A stretch of 64,000 bases of DNA, taken from Isoperla grammatica. Lineage: Eukaryota; Arthropoda; Insecta; Plecoptera; Perlodidae. Each line of letters opens with the position of its first letter. The first letter of the stretch is position 1. Of the stretch, positions 23,901-34,385 are shown piece by piece. The notes beneath the pieces were generated by a model. The model did no database searches and was not told the origin of the DNA. It saw nothing but the letters and a program-made list of their open reading frames with translations. The position numbers were made by a program, and so were the translations under genes. Where the stretch lies: assembly GCA_945910005.1 (NCBI GenBank), contig OX246740.1, positions 48,536,617 to 48,600,616 of the forward strand, read 5' to 3'.

Positions 23901-25710
23901 ACTACTTTGCCCGCCTGTTGATAATAAATCTATTGTGTAGGTTTATCGCTGGAACATTTGTTTGCCTAGTCAGGCAGGACGATTGTCTGCATGGTACTGT
24001 AGTTCAGGGCTTTGCGTCACTGCAGCTTATGTAACATGTCTCAGGAGTCATGGTTTAGAGACGGGGGAGGGGAATGATTCATCATACTGAAAATACAGGG
24101 CAGAATTGAAAACAACAAACACGCACAAATATGTACACACAATAAGATGACGTATATTTTTGTTAATGCATTTGTTCCGTTTGAATGCAAATCAAATTTC
24201 TTTGAACAAGATTTGTTTGTATCCAATGTAAAATAATGTCAACACATAATGAAGAAGATTTCCAAAATGATAGTTTATTCGAAATTGTTTTGCTTATAGA
24301 CAGCATTATCGGGGATTTAAAATGTTTCTAAAATTTTAAGAGATCTGCTTCACAATGATTAGTTTTAGTTTTTGGTTTATTGTATTTTCTGTCAAACATT
24401 TCAAACTGTATATTATTTTTAATAATACATTTGGTAAATAACTTGAAACAAACCCACGTCATTTGTAAAAAAAAATGAGTTCTAAATTGCTGAAAATATT
24501 TCGTAATTGAAAATACAAATGCGTACCCTCATTACTCAACGGCAATGATTGCCAGCAGAGAACATATCGTAACGATTACATTTCATGTGTTGACGGCTTC
24601 AATGTCACCGTTGAAATAAATTACAAAATAAACAACCATCTTCGTTGTACAAATCTACTTGACCTTGTGTCGTTATTCCGCTTTCTGTGACGAAAGTCAC
24701 GGGTTCGATTCCCGGTTAAGTTGCAGCCTTTTGTCCTCTTACACAAACAAACTAATCAGGGAATCAGTTTAGACATCGACAAATTAAAATTTCTTATTTT
24801 GTTTTGCTACGGTACAAAATGAAAGCATACCGCTCATATATTATTGTATGTGCATGAATGCACATTTAGTAATTAATCTTCAAAGATTAACCATTATTGC
24901 GACTGTTAATGTGGAGGCGAATGGCATAATGTTACCCACGAACGGATTTGAAGACTCTTATAGAAGATAAAACTAACAAACCGTGATACCTGGCGGGGGT
25001 GAGAGAAGCTATAAATTCCCTTTTTATGATGTGTCAGTTCTACAACATTTTTTTATAACGTACATACATTCTCTATCAACATAACCTTCCAGTATTTTAG
25101 CAAACAATTACACAACCAGTACGATTTTTTATACAAAAACACATACACACAACCTTCATCTACTTATTTTCTAGGTGAATTTGAAAAAAAAACGGTTATT
25201 ACAAAAACATTCAAGAAACATTTAGGTTTGGGGCGATAATATATACACATACGTTTTAATAAATTATGCTGATTGTATTTTATTGAGTTTAATCTTAAAA
25301 CACTTGGCGTATTTTATTGAGGCATCCGATCTAACCTTCAATTATGCCCAATTAGCCTGTTATTAATCACGCAACAGTAAGAAGGTCAATAATTGTCCAA
25401 TAACTTAGATTCGCTTTACAGTGACACGTTGGCATGTGATCATCAGAATGCAGTTTAACCTTTAAGTGCAAAAACACCTGCTGCTGTATTCTAAGACTGA
25501 TGTATGAGACGCAAAGAAGCTGTGCATATGATTTGTTTCGAAAGAAGTTCCGACAGGTGGGCGCAATTATACATGCGCGCTAATGCATCCCCTCGGGGGT
25601 TGACCTTGGACCAAACACATCACTCATTACATCCTAACGTAAAGTAGTTCCTACGCCATTTGCATCCGCTCCTGTTTCCGTAAGTGTTTTTGTGGCCCTG
25701 GCGATGTTGT
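20970..25710. other. intergenic, no recognisable gene
   Basis: AT-rich sequence. A tRNA B-box-like stretch (GGTTCGATTCC, about 24702-24712) has no paired A-box and is not called a tRNA. No other structure supported. Confidence 0.45.
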
Positions 25711-25715
25711 AAAAC

Positions 25716-25929
25716 TGTTTGTGTATCAAACTCGCGTGTTCTTACATGTCTAAGGTGGCGGTGTTTTGGTTGCTAACAGATGTTATTTTTAGTGTTTTGT
25801 TGTAAATAAAATAAGTTTTTGACACCTAGACGTGTGTTTTTTCTTTCTTTTAAATCAAAGTAATTTTAGTGAGTAGTAATACTCTGGTCCTCCGGTCTAT
25901 TTAAATGCAAACCTCCGCGGGACCGAACA
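25716..25929 (+). repeat. 5' LTR
   Basis: 214 bp, TG...CA ends, contains AATAAA near 25808. Differs from the 3' LTR at TCTATTTAAATG versus TCTTCTAAATG. Confidence 0.9.
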
Positions 25930-26017
25930 TTTTGGTCACTCCGGGCCGGATAAATGAAGGTATTTAAGTAAATAATTATGGTGTGCGACACTCGACTCAA
26001 CTCGGTTCGAGCGCACC

Positions 26018-26131
26018 ATGGCAGTCGGGTTCGTGCAACAACAGGACGCATTCCACCACCCGCGGGAGCTACGTCATCTCTTCGACAGCCAGCCCTCTGC
26101 AGGTGTGCATGAAACTCGACTACGCGCGCCA
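26018..26131 (+). other. unassigned open stretch at the element's 5' interior
   Basis: Begins with ATG in a reasonable context and reads about 38 codons (MAVGFVQQQDAFHHPREL onward) into the 34-bp array. It could be a remnant of a gag start or a captured exon; no family recognised. Confidence 0.25.
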
Positions 26132-26416
26132 GTCACCAAGTGTACGTTCAACACACTGTCTGCAGGTCACCAAGTGTACGTTCAACACACTGTCTGCAGG
26201 TCACCAAGTGTACGTTCAACACACTGTCTGCAGGTCACCAAGTGTACGTTCAACACACTGTCTGCAGGTCACCAAGTGTACGTTCAACACACTGTCTGCA
26301 GGTCACCAAGTGTACGTTCAACACACTGTCTGCAGGTCACCAAGTGTACGTTCAACACACTGTCTGCAGATCACCAAGTGTACGTTGAACACACTGTCTG
26401 CAGGTCACCAAGTGTA
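26132..26416 (+). repeat. 34-bp minisatellite, 8 full units plus partial
   Basis: Units start GTCACCAAGTGTACGTTCAA at 26132, 26166, 26200, 26234, 26268, 26302 and 26336; the unit at 26370 reads ATCACC and contains GTTGAAC; a partial lies at 26404. Because 34 is not a multiple of three the reading frame rotates. One frame of the unit encodes VTKCTF, a motif of innexin extracellular loop 2. Confidence 0.93.
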
Positions 26417-26553
26417 GGCCTACATTCATTGCTGGATTATCTGGTAGCGTCTTCCAGCACAGTTTAGATTAATTTCTCAGTAATTTCTTTTTAAATGGTT
26501 TCCTGATAAGGATTATTCTAAATTATAGCTTGGCGACTAGAAACCTATTTGAT

Positions 26554-27030
26554 ATGTTGGATTTATTCAAATCTCTGGTTCTGTTGATGAAACTGGAGCG
26601 GATTCGCATTGATAACAATGTGTTTCGACTGCATTACAAAGTGACCGTCTGCATTTTGCTCTGTTTTTCACTTCTTCTAACTTCGAAGCAATACTTTGGT
26701 GATCCAATCGACTGCATCACCAAGTCTGACGTACCAAAGGAAGCTTTGGACACTTATTGCTGGGTCTTCTCTTCATTCAAGTCAAGAAGCACATCTATGG
26801 CAGTGTACAGCAGGGGGTAGCTCACCCGAGGGTGGGGCCCCACGTAGAGCAGAGGGATGAAGTCATCTACCACAAGTACTACCAGTGGGTCTGCTTTGTG
26901 CTCTGTTTCCAAGCCATTCTCTTCTACATCCCGCGCTGTGTCTGGAAGAGTCTGGAGGGAGGCCTGGTTCGCACGCTGGCCTACGATATTCTCGAGCGTC
27001 CGCTCACCAACGACCATCCAGGCGTCTCAG
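26554..27030 (+). pseudogene. innexin (inx2-like) N-terminal fragment, frameshifted
   Basis: Innexins form gap-junction channels in the plasma membrane. From ATG at 26554 the frame reads MLDLFKSLVLLMKLERIRID, then NNVFRLHYK, a first membrane segment, KQYFGDPIDC and DTYCWVF: the usual N-terminus, TM1 and loop 1 with both conserved cysteines. That frame then stops at 26820. The family sequence resumes in another frame from about 26770 (IYGSVQQGVAHP, VGPHVEQ, YHKYYQWVCFVLCFQAILFYIP), including the YYQWV hallmark of TM2, and continues to about 27010 before dissolving into tandem repeats. Only about the first 40% of an innexin is present; loop 2, TM3, TM4 and the C-terminus are missing. Conserved PGVG is PRVG here. 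The preceding ATTATAG at 26522-26528 could be a remnant splice acceptor, hinting that genomic rather than cDNA sequence was captured. Confidence 0.88.
27011..27030 (+). repeat. single 20-bp unit at the innexin/satellite junction
   Basis: CGACCATCCAGGCGTCTCAG differs at two positions from the unit of the downstream 20-bp array (27958-28497), and may be the seed of that array, later separated from it by the 21-bp and 5-bp arrays. Confidence 0.7.
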
Positions 27031-27742
27031 AGATACACCTACTGTCTCCAGAGATACACCTACTGTCTCCAGAGATACACCTACTGTCTCCAGAGATACA
27101 CCTACTGTCTCCAGAGATACACCTACTGTCTCCAGAGATACACCTACTGTCTCCAGAGATACACCTACTGTCTCCAGAGATACACCTACTGTCTCCAGAG
27201 ATACACCTACTGTCTCCAGAGATACACCTACTGTCTCCAGAGATACACCTACTGTCTCCAGAGATACACCTACTGTCTCCAGGGATACACCTACTGTCTC
27301 CAGAGATACACCTACTGTCTCCAGAGATACACCTACTGTCTCCAGAGATACACCTACTGTCTCCAGAGATACACCTACTGTCTCCAGAGATACACCTACT
27401 GTCTCCAGGGATACACCTACTGTCTCCAGAGATACACCTACTGTCTCCAGAGATACACCTACTGTCTCCAGAGATACACCTACTGTCTCCAGAGATACAC
27501 CTACTGTCTCCAGAGATACACCTACTGTCTCCAGGGATACACCTACTGTCTCCAGAGATACACCTACTGTCTCCAGAGATACACCTACTGTCTCCAGAGA
27601 TACACCTACTGTCTCCAGAGATACACCTACTGTCTCCAGGGATACACCTACTGTCTCCAGAGATACACCTACTGTCTCCAGAGATACACCTACTGTCTCC
27701 AGAGATACACCTACTGTCTCCAGAGATACACCCACTGTCTCC
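27029..27742 (+). repeat. 21-bp minisatellite, 34 units
   Basis: Unit AGAGATACACCTACTGTCTCC at exact 21-bp steps, so all six frames stay open or repetitive (7-residue repeats such as PEIHLLS). A G-variant (AGGGAT) falls at units 13, 19, 25 and 30 (27281, 27407, 27533, 27638), giving a 126-bp higher-order period in the right part. Confidence 0.95.
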
Positions 27743-27770
27743 GAACGGAACACAAGAGGAAACACGGCAA

Positions 27771-27957
27771 AGCACAGCACAGCACAGCACAGCACAGCAC
27801 AGCACAGCACAGCACAGCACAGCACAGCACAGCACAGCACAGCACAGCACAGCACAGCACAGCACAGCACAGCACAGCACAGCACAGCACAGCACAGCAC
27901 AGCACAGCACAGCACGGCACAGCATAGCACGGCACAGCACAGCACAGCACAGCACAG
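27771..27957 (+). repeat. AGCAC pentanucleotide array
   Basis: About 37 units of AGCAC with a few variants (ACGGC, ATAGC) near 27913-27932. Directly followed by the 20-bp array. Confidence 0.95.
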
Positions 27958-28497
27958 CGACCATCTAGGCGTCTCAACGACCATCTAGTTGTCTTGGCGA
28001 CCGTCTATGCGTCTCAACGACCATCTAGTTGTCTTGGCGACCATCTAGGCGTCTCAACGACCATCTAGTTGTCTTGGCGACCGTCTATGCGTCTCAACGA
28101 CCATCTAGTTGTCTTGGCGACCGTCTATGCGTCTCAACGACCATCTAGTTGTCTTGGCGACCATCTAGGCGTCTCAACGACCATCTAGTTGTCTTGGCGA
28201 CCGTCTATGCGTCTCAACGACCATCTAGTTGTCTTGGCGACCGTCTATGCGTCTCAACGACCATCTAGTTGTCTTAGCGACCGTCTATGCGTCTCAACGA
28301 CCATCTAGATGTCTTGGCGACCATCTAGGCGTCTCAACGACCATCTAGTTGTCTTGGCGACCGTCAATGCGTCTCAACGACCATCTAGTTGTCTTGGCGA
28401 CCGTCTATGCGTCTCAACGACCATCTAGTTGTCTTGGCGACCATCTAGGCGTCTCAGCGACCGTCTATGCGTCTCAACGACCATCTAGGCGTTTCGG
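27958..28497 (+). repeat. 20-bp minisatellite, 27 units, arranged as 40-bp dimers
   Basis: Units alternate CGACCATCTAGGCGTCTCAA-type and CGACCATCTAGTTGTCTTGG-type, with CGACCGTCTATGC variants. The dimer and longer periods show amplification in blocks. Confidence 0.95.
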
Positions 28498-28585
28498 CGG
28501 AATTATCAGAAGCGTCGTCTTATAAGACACGTGGGGCAATTGTGCGATCTTTTGAAAAGGTTAGATTCCTTTTCACGCGGGAGAA
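28498..28585 (+). other. 3' interior and polypurine tract of the LTR element
   Basis: About 88 bp of single-copy sequence ending in CGCGGGAGAA against the 3' LTR, the expected place of a polypurine tract. Confidence 0.6.
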
Positions 28586-28798
28586 TGTTTGTGTATCAAA
28601 CTCGCGTGTTCTTACATGTCTAAGGTGGCGGTGTTTTGGTTGCTAACAGATGTTATTTTTAGTGTTTTGTTGTAAATAAAATAAGTTTTTGACACCTAGA
28701 CGTGTGTTTTTTCTTTCTTTTAAATCAAAGTAATTTTAGTGAGTAGTAATACTCTGGTCCTCCGGTCTTCTAAATGCAAACCTCCGCGGGACCGAACA
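28586..28798 (+). repeat. 3' LTR
   Basis: 213 bp, near-identical to 25716-25929. Followed by the target-site copy AAAAC at 28799-28803. Confidence 0.9.
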
Positions 28799-28803
28799 AA
28801 AAC

Positions 28804-29780
28804 CATGATACAGATTTTGACCTTCGGAAAATATTTGACATAATTTATTGTCAGAAACACAACAGGATATTAACAAGGCTTTCGTCAGGATATTTAGAAG
28901 GTTCTAACCACTTATATTCAGAAATGGTTGAAAGGGGATATCTACATAATATTATGTTGATCTTGGCCTTACTGTTTCAATAAAACCATTTGGTGCGAAA
29001 CTTAGAGTACTAATTTTTATATTTATTTTCATTTTGCATTTCACAAATGTCATTATACATCGTCGTGTGTCAACTGTCAACTTTGGTTAACATAAAGAGA
29101 AATAAAGTAAAGAGGAAAATGAATATGGTGGACGACAGTTACAATTACCTTTCTATTAACTACTCAGCAGTACAGTTTGCAAGGTAATCCCTTTGCTCAA
29201 AGTTCTGCATTACGTAGTAGAATTTGTAAAGTATGCAATTCTCGCAAAATAGAGTATGATACGAACTATACCTCAACCGGGTACCTCATATGCACTTCAT
29301 ACGAGTCATTATTCATAAATACTCGTTTCATGTCATAAATATATTAACAGTTGCCAGAACTAATTGAAATACAGTTTCAGTTATGGAAATTGTGCTTTTG
29401 TACTTTTAAATAATTGATGTTGAGTAATGTGTTACATGCTGGACAATTGCATTTACATACTACAGCTCGTGTATATGTTCTCAATTACATATGCATTGTT
29501 ATATTTTGTTTATCTACTTGTTTATCTCTTTTTATTTATTGTTTTTATCTTCTGGTCAAAACAGTTCCCTCACTAAGGTAACTGGTCTAGGCAAAGAGAT
29601 GAAAAAGTCATGTGGAAGCTACTTAATTTTATCCATCTTATTTTCGCTTCTCGTAGAACATCGTCTGCATGTATAAATACCATCCATCCGTCTTTCAAGA
29701 CCACACGTTCACATTTGTCTATTACTATTTAAATCATAAAAACACATGTGTAACCTAAGAACACAAGGCAACACAGAACT
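28804..29780. other. intergenic, no recognisable gene
   Basis: Nothing supported beyond short random frames. Confidence 0.45.
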
Positions 29781-29784
29781 TACT

Positions 29785-30170
29785 GATACAGACGTCTCAG
29801 TGATATCACAAGAGGCTATTCGGGAAATTGGTAGTTCGATACCAACATCCAGCAATTCTGACACAAGTTTTTCCTAGGTTTTCTTCAATGATAGCTCGAA
29901 TGCGAGGATTTTATTTATTTATTTATTTATTAACGTAAATCCTTACACTTTATATGAGTAAGGAGGGCTCGTATAGAGTGCCCCAATAGGCGGGGATTCT
30001 TTTCAGCCCGCATTACAAAGAACATAAGAACATATGCGGGGATCGGGTCATACTAACAACCATCGGGCAATCGTTTAACTGTACCACAATTCCTAGTTAC
30101 TGGTTTCAGGAGTCCTACTAAAAATCATCATTAACAATGATTAGAATCCCCTCCTCCAATGAATTAAATT
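29785..30170. repeat. SINE remnant followed by ATTT-tailed retroelement fragment
   Basis: 29865-29905 resembles a SINE body (AGTTTTTCCTAGGTTTTCTTCA, also seen in altered form inside the SINE at 58600-58874). From 29911 a TTTA array opens a different sequence, which would be the 3' tail of a minus-strand retroelement. A stretch at about 30098-30118 (TTACTGGTTTCAGGAGTCCTA) recurs near 51430-51450. Confidence 0.4.
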
Positions 30171-30179
30171 TACATAAAC

Positions 30180-33100
30180 AAGGCCACTCTATTATATCTT
30201 ATACCCTTCTCTCGTATACAAGCATACTACCCCATCCCCACCCGACAAACTTGACAGTGATACGTCCCTTCACCCTCGTCTCCTGAGATTACATTTAGAC
30301 AGCATACACCCGTCCATTAAACCTCAACATCACCGCGTCTCCACAAACATGTTTTTACCTCAATCAACCAGTGTCAATGCCCTCCCACTTACATAATGAT
30401 ATAATTAAAATCAGGGCGTGGGTTTAAATTCCACATAAGGCATTGATTTTAGTATTCTTCTTTCATCATCGCACCGTCATTATTCCAATATTATGCACTC
30501 GTGCGAAGCAATATATCCAACTAAACTATTGATTACGTCGTTGAGAAAGAAACAATTAACAAAAACCTAACATATATCGGTGACCAATCGATATTGGCAA
30601 ATAACCCGGCAGTAATGGACCATAGATCAAGATCAAGATTCTATAAACCTGCTCGGTCACGTAAAGAGATCTAGTGAGCCGATGTGTTTCACAGGAGGTA
30701 AATAAACATATTGTTGTTTTCTCCTAGTGGGCGGTTATGACGTCACCATAAAAGGGCGTGGTTACTCAGCACGTCTGCCCGTAGTGTGATGACCATGAAG
30801 GCCGCCAAACAGACGAAGTCGTGCATGACAAACGGACAAGAGTTGCTTTGATTGAATTGTTTCGGGGCAGAATTAAGAGAGAAAAAAACAATATGAAATG
30901 TGTTTCGGGAGATAGATAATAGAAAACTGATGGTGAAATAATTGTCGGTAATTATTTTTATTAGGATTTGTGTGTGTGTGTTGTGTAGTAATTCTTGGGT
31001 AAAAATGTTGTAATAAAAACGTGACGGGTTTAGAGGTTTGTTTGTGCCTCAATGTCACCTAATGACAATAGTGACGGTAATGAGGCGGATGCTATGACAT
31101 ACACGTGGTGGGACTCGAACCCTGGTCCCCCCTCCCCTCCCCCTAGTTATGTGACCAACGCCCAGCATTACAAATATGTCTGATTATAAATAATATAACA
31201 TGAAATGAATAAATATTTTATTTCATTTCTCAATTATTTTTTCTTGTTCTTGATTTTTATTTTATATAGTTAAGTAGTTTGTTTTGTTTTTGTTGTTATT
31301 GTTATTTATGATTTAATTATTATTAATTGTTTGAATAGCCTAGTTTTATTTAAGGTCCTCCTTTGTAAATCAGTTTGTATAACTGAATAGGATAGACATT
31401 AAATAAATAAAATAAATAAATAAATATGATATGACTGTCGGGTTATCACGGGGGTAAGGGATGGTCACAGCGATGGAGGGGAGCAGCAGGGGATCATCAA
31501 ACTAAGAAAATCTTAAGTCTAGCTGGTATTCACTTAAAACAGAAATAATTTTAAACAGAAAATGATAGTTCAAAAATGTATCCCCTCCAAATGTACAACA
31601 GAGATCTCTGTTCGATTTCAGCTATCAGCATTGAAGATTCAGCAGTGAATAAAAATCAAGATAAGAGCAGAATAATGAGGTGTTTGTTATAATCAGGAGG
31701 TAACTCATTCACGATATAACTACGATATTTGCAGCTTTTACAAAGTGTAATTTTTCAATATCGCGTTTTCCCAGTTTTAAACGATTACTCTATTGAGAAC
31801 GATCATTATTTCCAAACAATCTAAGTATCGCATTTACCAAGTTCATAACCAAAAGCGATTTGACCGTTGAACTCCATCGCAAACATTCTGAGAACAATAA
31901 TTCTTAGTTCATAGATCTCAATTTCAAAACAGAAAGATTTACACACAGCGCATTGCCTCACCTAAAATAAGGGGGCAGTCGCGAAGCCAACAATGAAATA
32001 GTAATCACGATACTTTGCAAACAATGGAGGGTAAAGGCGTAGAAAATGTCACAATTCCAACAAGTTATAGGTTCAGCTAAATACACGCATGTCGTATTGC
32101 AGCAGAAATATAAAGGCAGTACTTCTAGAGTGTATTGCTCAGAATACATGAGGCAATATGTGCAACATGACCTAAATCTTGATCGCAGAACCGAAATTTT
32201 GAATGAATTTAAAATAATTGTGAATGTTTCTTGTGATTAATATTGTCCGTCTGATTAAAAACAAACTGTCTTTAAGCATTTAATATGTATTCGGTATAAT
32301 ATAACATGATAAATGTAATGCTTACAGAAAAATGATACGTCAAGGCGTGTCTTTAATCGGGTACTTTTAAAAGAAACCTTAACCTGATTGTTAGTGGTGA
32401 TAATAGATGGAGGGACTGAACATATTATAAAGATGTTCGTTGTTCTGAATATAAAACACTGACCGGTCTAGATCGATTTTCGAGACAGACGACAATTTGT
32501 AACTACTTCTCCGCAGTAGCCCACAGCTATTTACTGTCCCCAGTGAGTGACCAAGAAAAAAGAAGACACCTTCATTCTTTCATTGTCTGAGAGCTCCAAT
32601 TAGAGCAGAGTAAATAGTAATAGAACCGAAACAACTGCGACAGGATATAAAAGAGAACGTGTTCAGCTAAATTGTTTAACTTTATTTTATTTTATACTTT
32701 TCAACTGCTACGTTTCTTTTCTATATTACAAAAGCAAAATGAAACCTATGAGCCACAAAAAGAACGTGTACAAAATATTCTTATCTTTAAGATATCAGAT
32801 TACCCGTTAGTTGGTCTGAAACTATATCAGTACCTTCCGCTTTCAGCTTGTTCATTGCTTGATCTGACGGTTTGTGAAAATAACATATTTTATTAAGCTT
32901 AAAATAAATAATTGCATTCTTTACTTAAACCGTAGAGGGTTCACAGATAATTAAGATCGACTTTATGGATTGTGTATATAACACAAGTGCAATCGATTGT
33001 ATCAAACTGCAATTGCAACTACTTCAAACTTTCACTCGCAAGAATAAAAAAATAAATTAAACTCATTGGGGCGATCATAACACACAATCTCTGGAGAATG

Positions 33101-33900
33101 TAGTTATATTGTTAATTAAGAGTGGACACTCGAACAGTACGAGAGCACTCGTGCAAAGGGTCAAGGTTGAATGGGGCTGACGAGGTGGCCACTCGAAACT
33201 TGGAGTTGTGGTCTTGTGAAGGGGTTGCCCCGAAAATGTTCACTTCGAGGGTCCTTCATCCGTTGATAAAAGTGGGAAGCTTTTTCCCTCTTTTTCGAAA
33301 TAATTTTCATTTTGGTTTTGTTTGACTAACAACGCGTTTTACACCAAAGGTATAAAGTATATTATATAGCTTGTATCATTCCAAATAGAAACTCAAAGTT
33401 GTAGATTTGAATCAGTATTGATCATTTTAATACAAATGCAAGTAAATATATCCTGGAACATCTATATTAGGCTTAGACAGAATGGTTCAGCCCTAGGTTT
33501 CCCCGAATGTTCAAAATCAGTCCCTTCTCAATGTTCTGCCATCAAAGTAGGGACCCCCAAATGTTTTCACGCTAATAGAAATAGTTATGATTCTCCTGCA
33601 AAGACTCTGTAAATTTTTGTCTTTCACCCTTAAGCAGAAATATTAGTTTTAATGAGTTTTCTCCACACCAATAAAAAAAACACTCTTCCAGCAAGTGTTA
33701 AAAGAAACACGGTATGGACCTCAAGCATAGGCCAAATCAGGCTTAGTATATCACAAAAAGAAAAAGTATAACAAAATGTCGGCCCTGATGCCACAAATCC
33801 AAAATAAATCTACCCTACAATAAGTGAGAAATGATTGTCTGAAGAGATACACTATTTCAAAGTAACAAAGCTGATTATCTAAAACAAGTCTAGTTGTCAC
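30180..33900. other. intergenic with retroelement 3' tail
   Basis: No gene recognised. A plus-strand tail ACATTAAATAAATAAAATAAAT at about 31398-31425 marks the end of a further retroelement copy of unknown length. Confidence 0.4.
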
Positions 33901-34173
33901 TCGAGTTGTCTGTTGACAATGATTGATGAATGTGAGGGGAGCTCAACGTCACAGTCATATTATAAAGACGAGGACGATCGTGGGCGTAACAGAGCATCGC
34001 CCTTCTATGGGCGACATTCTGACACAACGTCCAGCACTTCATAATGACCACAATGCATTGGGTATTTATTTGCCCGTTATAAGGTACGGTTCATTATTAG
34101 CATTAAAATATTGTAAGACATTCCTTAACTTGAAGTTTTACCATAGCAAACATCATATGCCCCACACATTGTC

Positions 34174-34177
<4 letters not shown>

Positions 34178-34205
<28 letters not shown>
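34178..34205. repeat. poly-A run (28)
   Basis: Uninterrupted A run. It directly precedes the SINE-like fragment at 34210-34390. Confidence 0.85.
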
Positions 34206-34211
<6 letters not shown>

Positions 34212-34324
34212 GCTACCTTGAGTCTATTCTGTCCTGGGACAAAACCGGGTTTTGGAGAAAGGTGACAAGTAAGAGGACCGACACTAAAAGGAGAAAATAG
34301 GTGGTAAAAGGGAAGGGAAGAACC

Positions 34325-34385
34325 TTGTTTAGTCGCCTCTCACGACAAGCAGAGTCATACCAGTCCAATTCTACCCCGGACTCAA
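34325..34385 (-). repeat. SINE-like core fragment
   Basis: Minus strand reads GGGTAGAATTGGAC, then CTTGTCGTGAGAGGCGACTA. The core CTGTCGTAAGAGGTGACTAA recurs on the plus strand at about 42088-42107, so this is a shared dispersed domain. Confidence 0.5.

Larger units (their letters stand above)
25716..28798 (+). mobile_element. LTR retroelement carrying an innexin fragment
   Basis: Two direct LTRs (25716-25929 and 28586-28798) start TGTTTGTGTATC and end CGAACA. They are flanked by the same five bases AAAAC (25711-25715 and 28799-28803), the target duplication of one insertion. A TGG-starting primer-binding-like stretch lies 3 bases after the left LTR, and a purine-rich CGGGAGAA directly precedes the right LTR, so the element reads on the plus strand. 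The LTRs differ by essentially one small block, so it is young. No gag, protease, reverse transcriptase or integrase is visible in the 2.66-kb interior, which holds an innexin piece and four tandem arrays. It must have moved by help from another element. BEL/Pao affinity is possible from the leader sequence but is memory-based and unproven. Confidence 0.88.

Noticed and set aside
24690..24715. tRNA/SINE head at GGTTCGATTCC
   Set aside because: No A box at the right distance and no foldable arms recognised.
26757..27988. Five overlapping frames of 326-403 codons as separate genes
   Set aside because: Only the first about 80 codons of one frame are innexin-like; the rest is the 21-bp and AGCAC arrays being open in all frames.
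25716..28798. CRISPR array (regular repeats)
   Set aside because: The repeats are contiguous tandem units with no unique spacers, in a eukaryotic sequence.
33923..34300. 125-codon plus-strand frame
   Set aside because: Runs through the poly-A tract (poly-Lys) into a SINE-like fragment; no domain.
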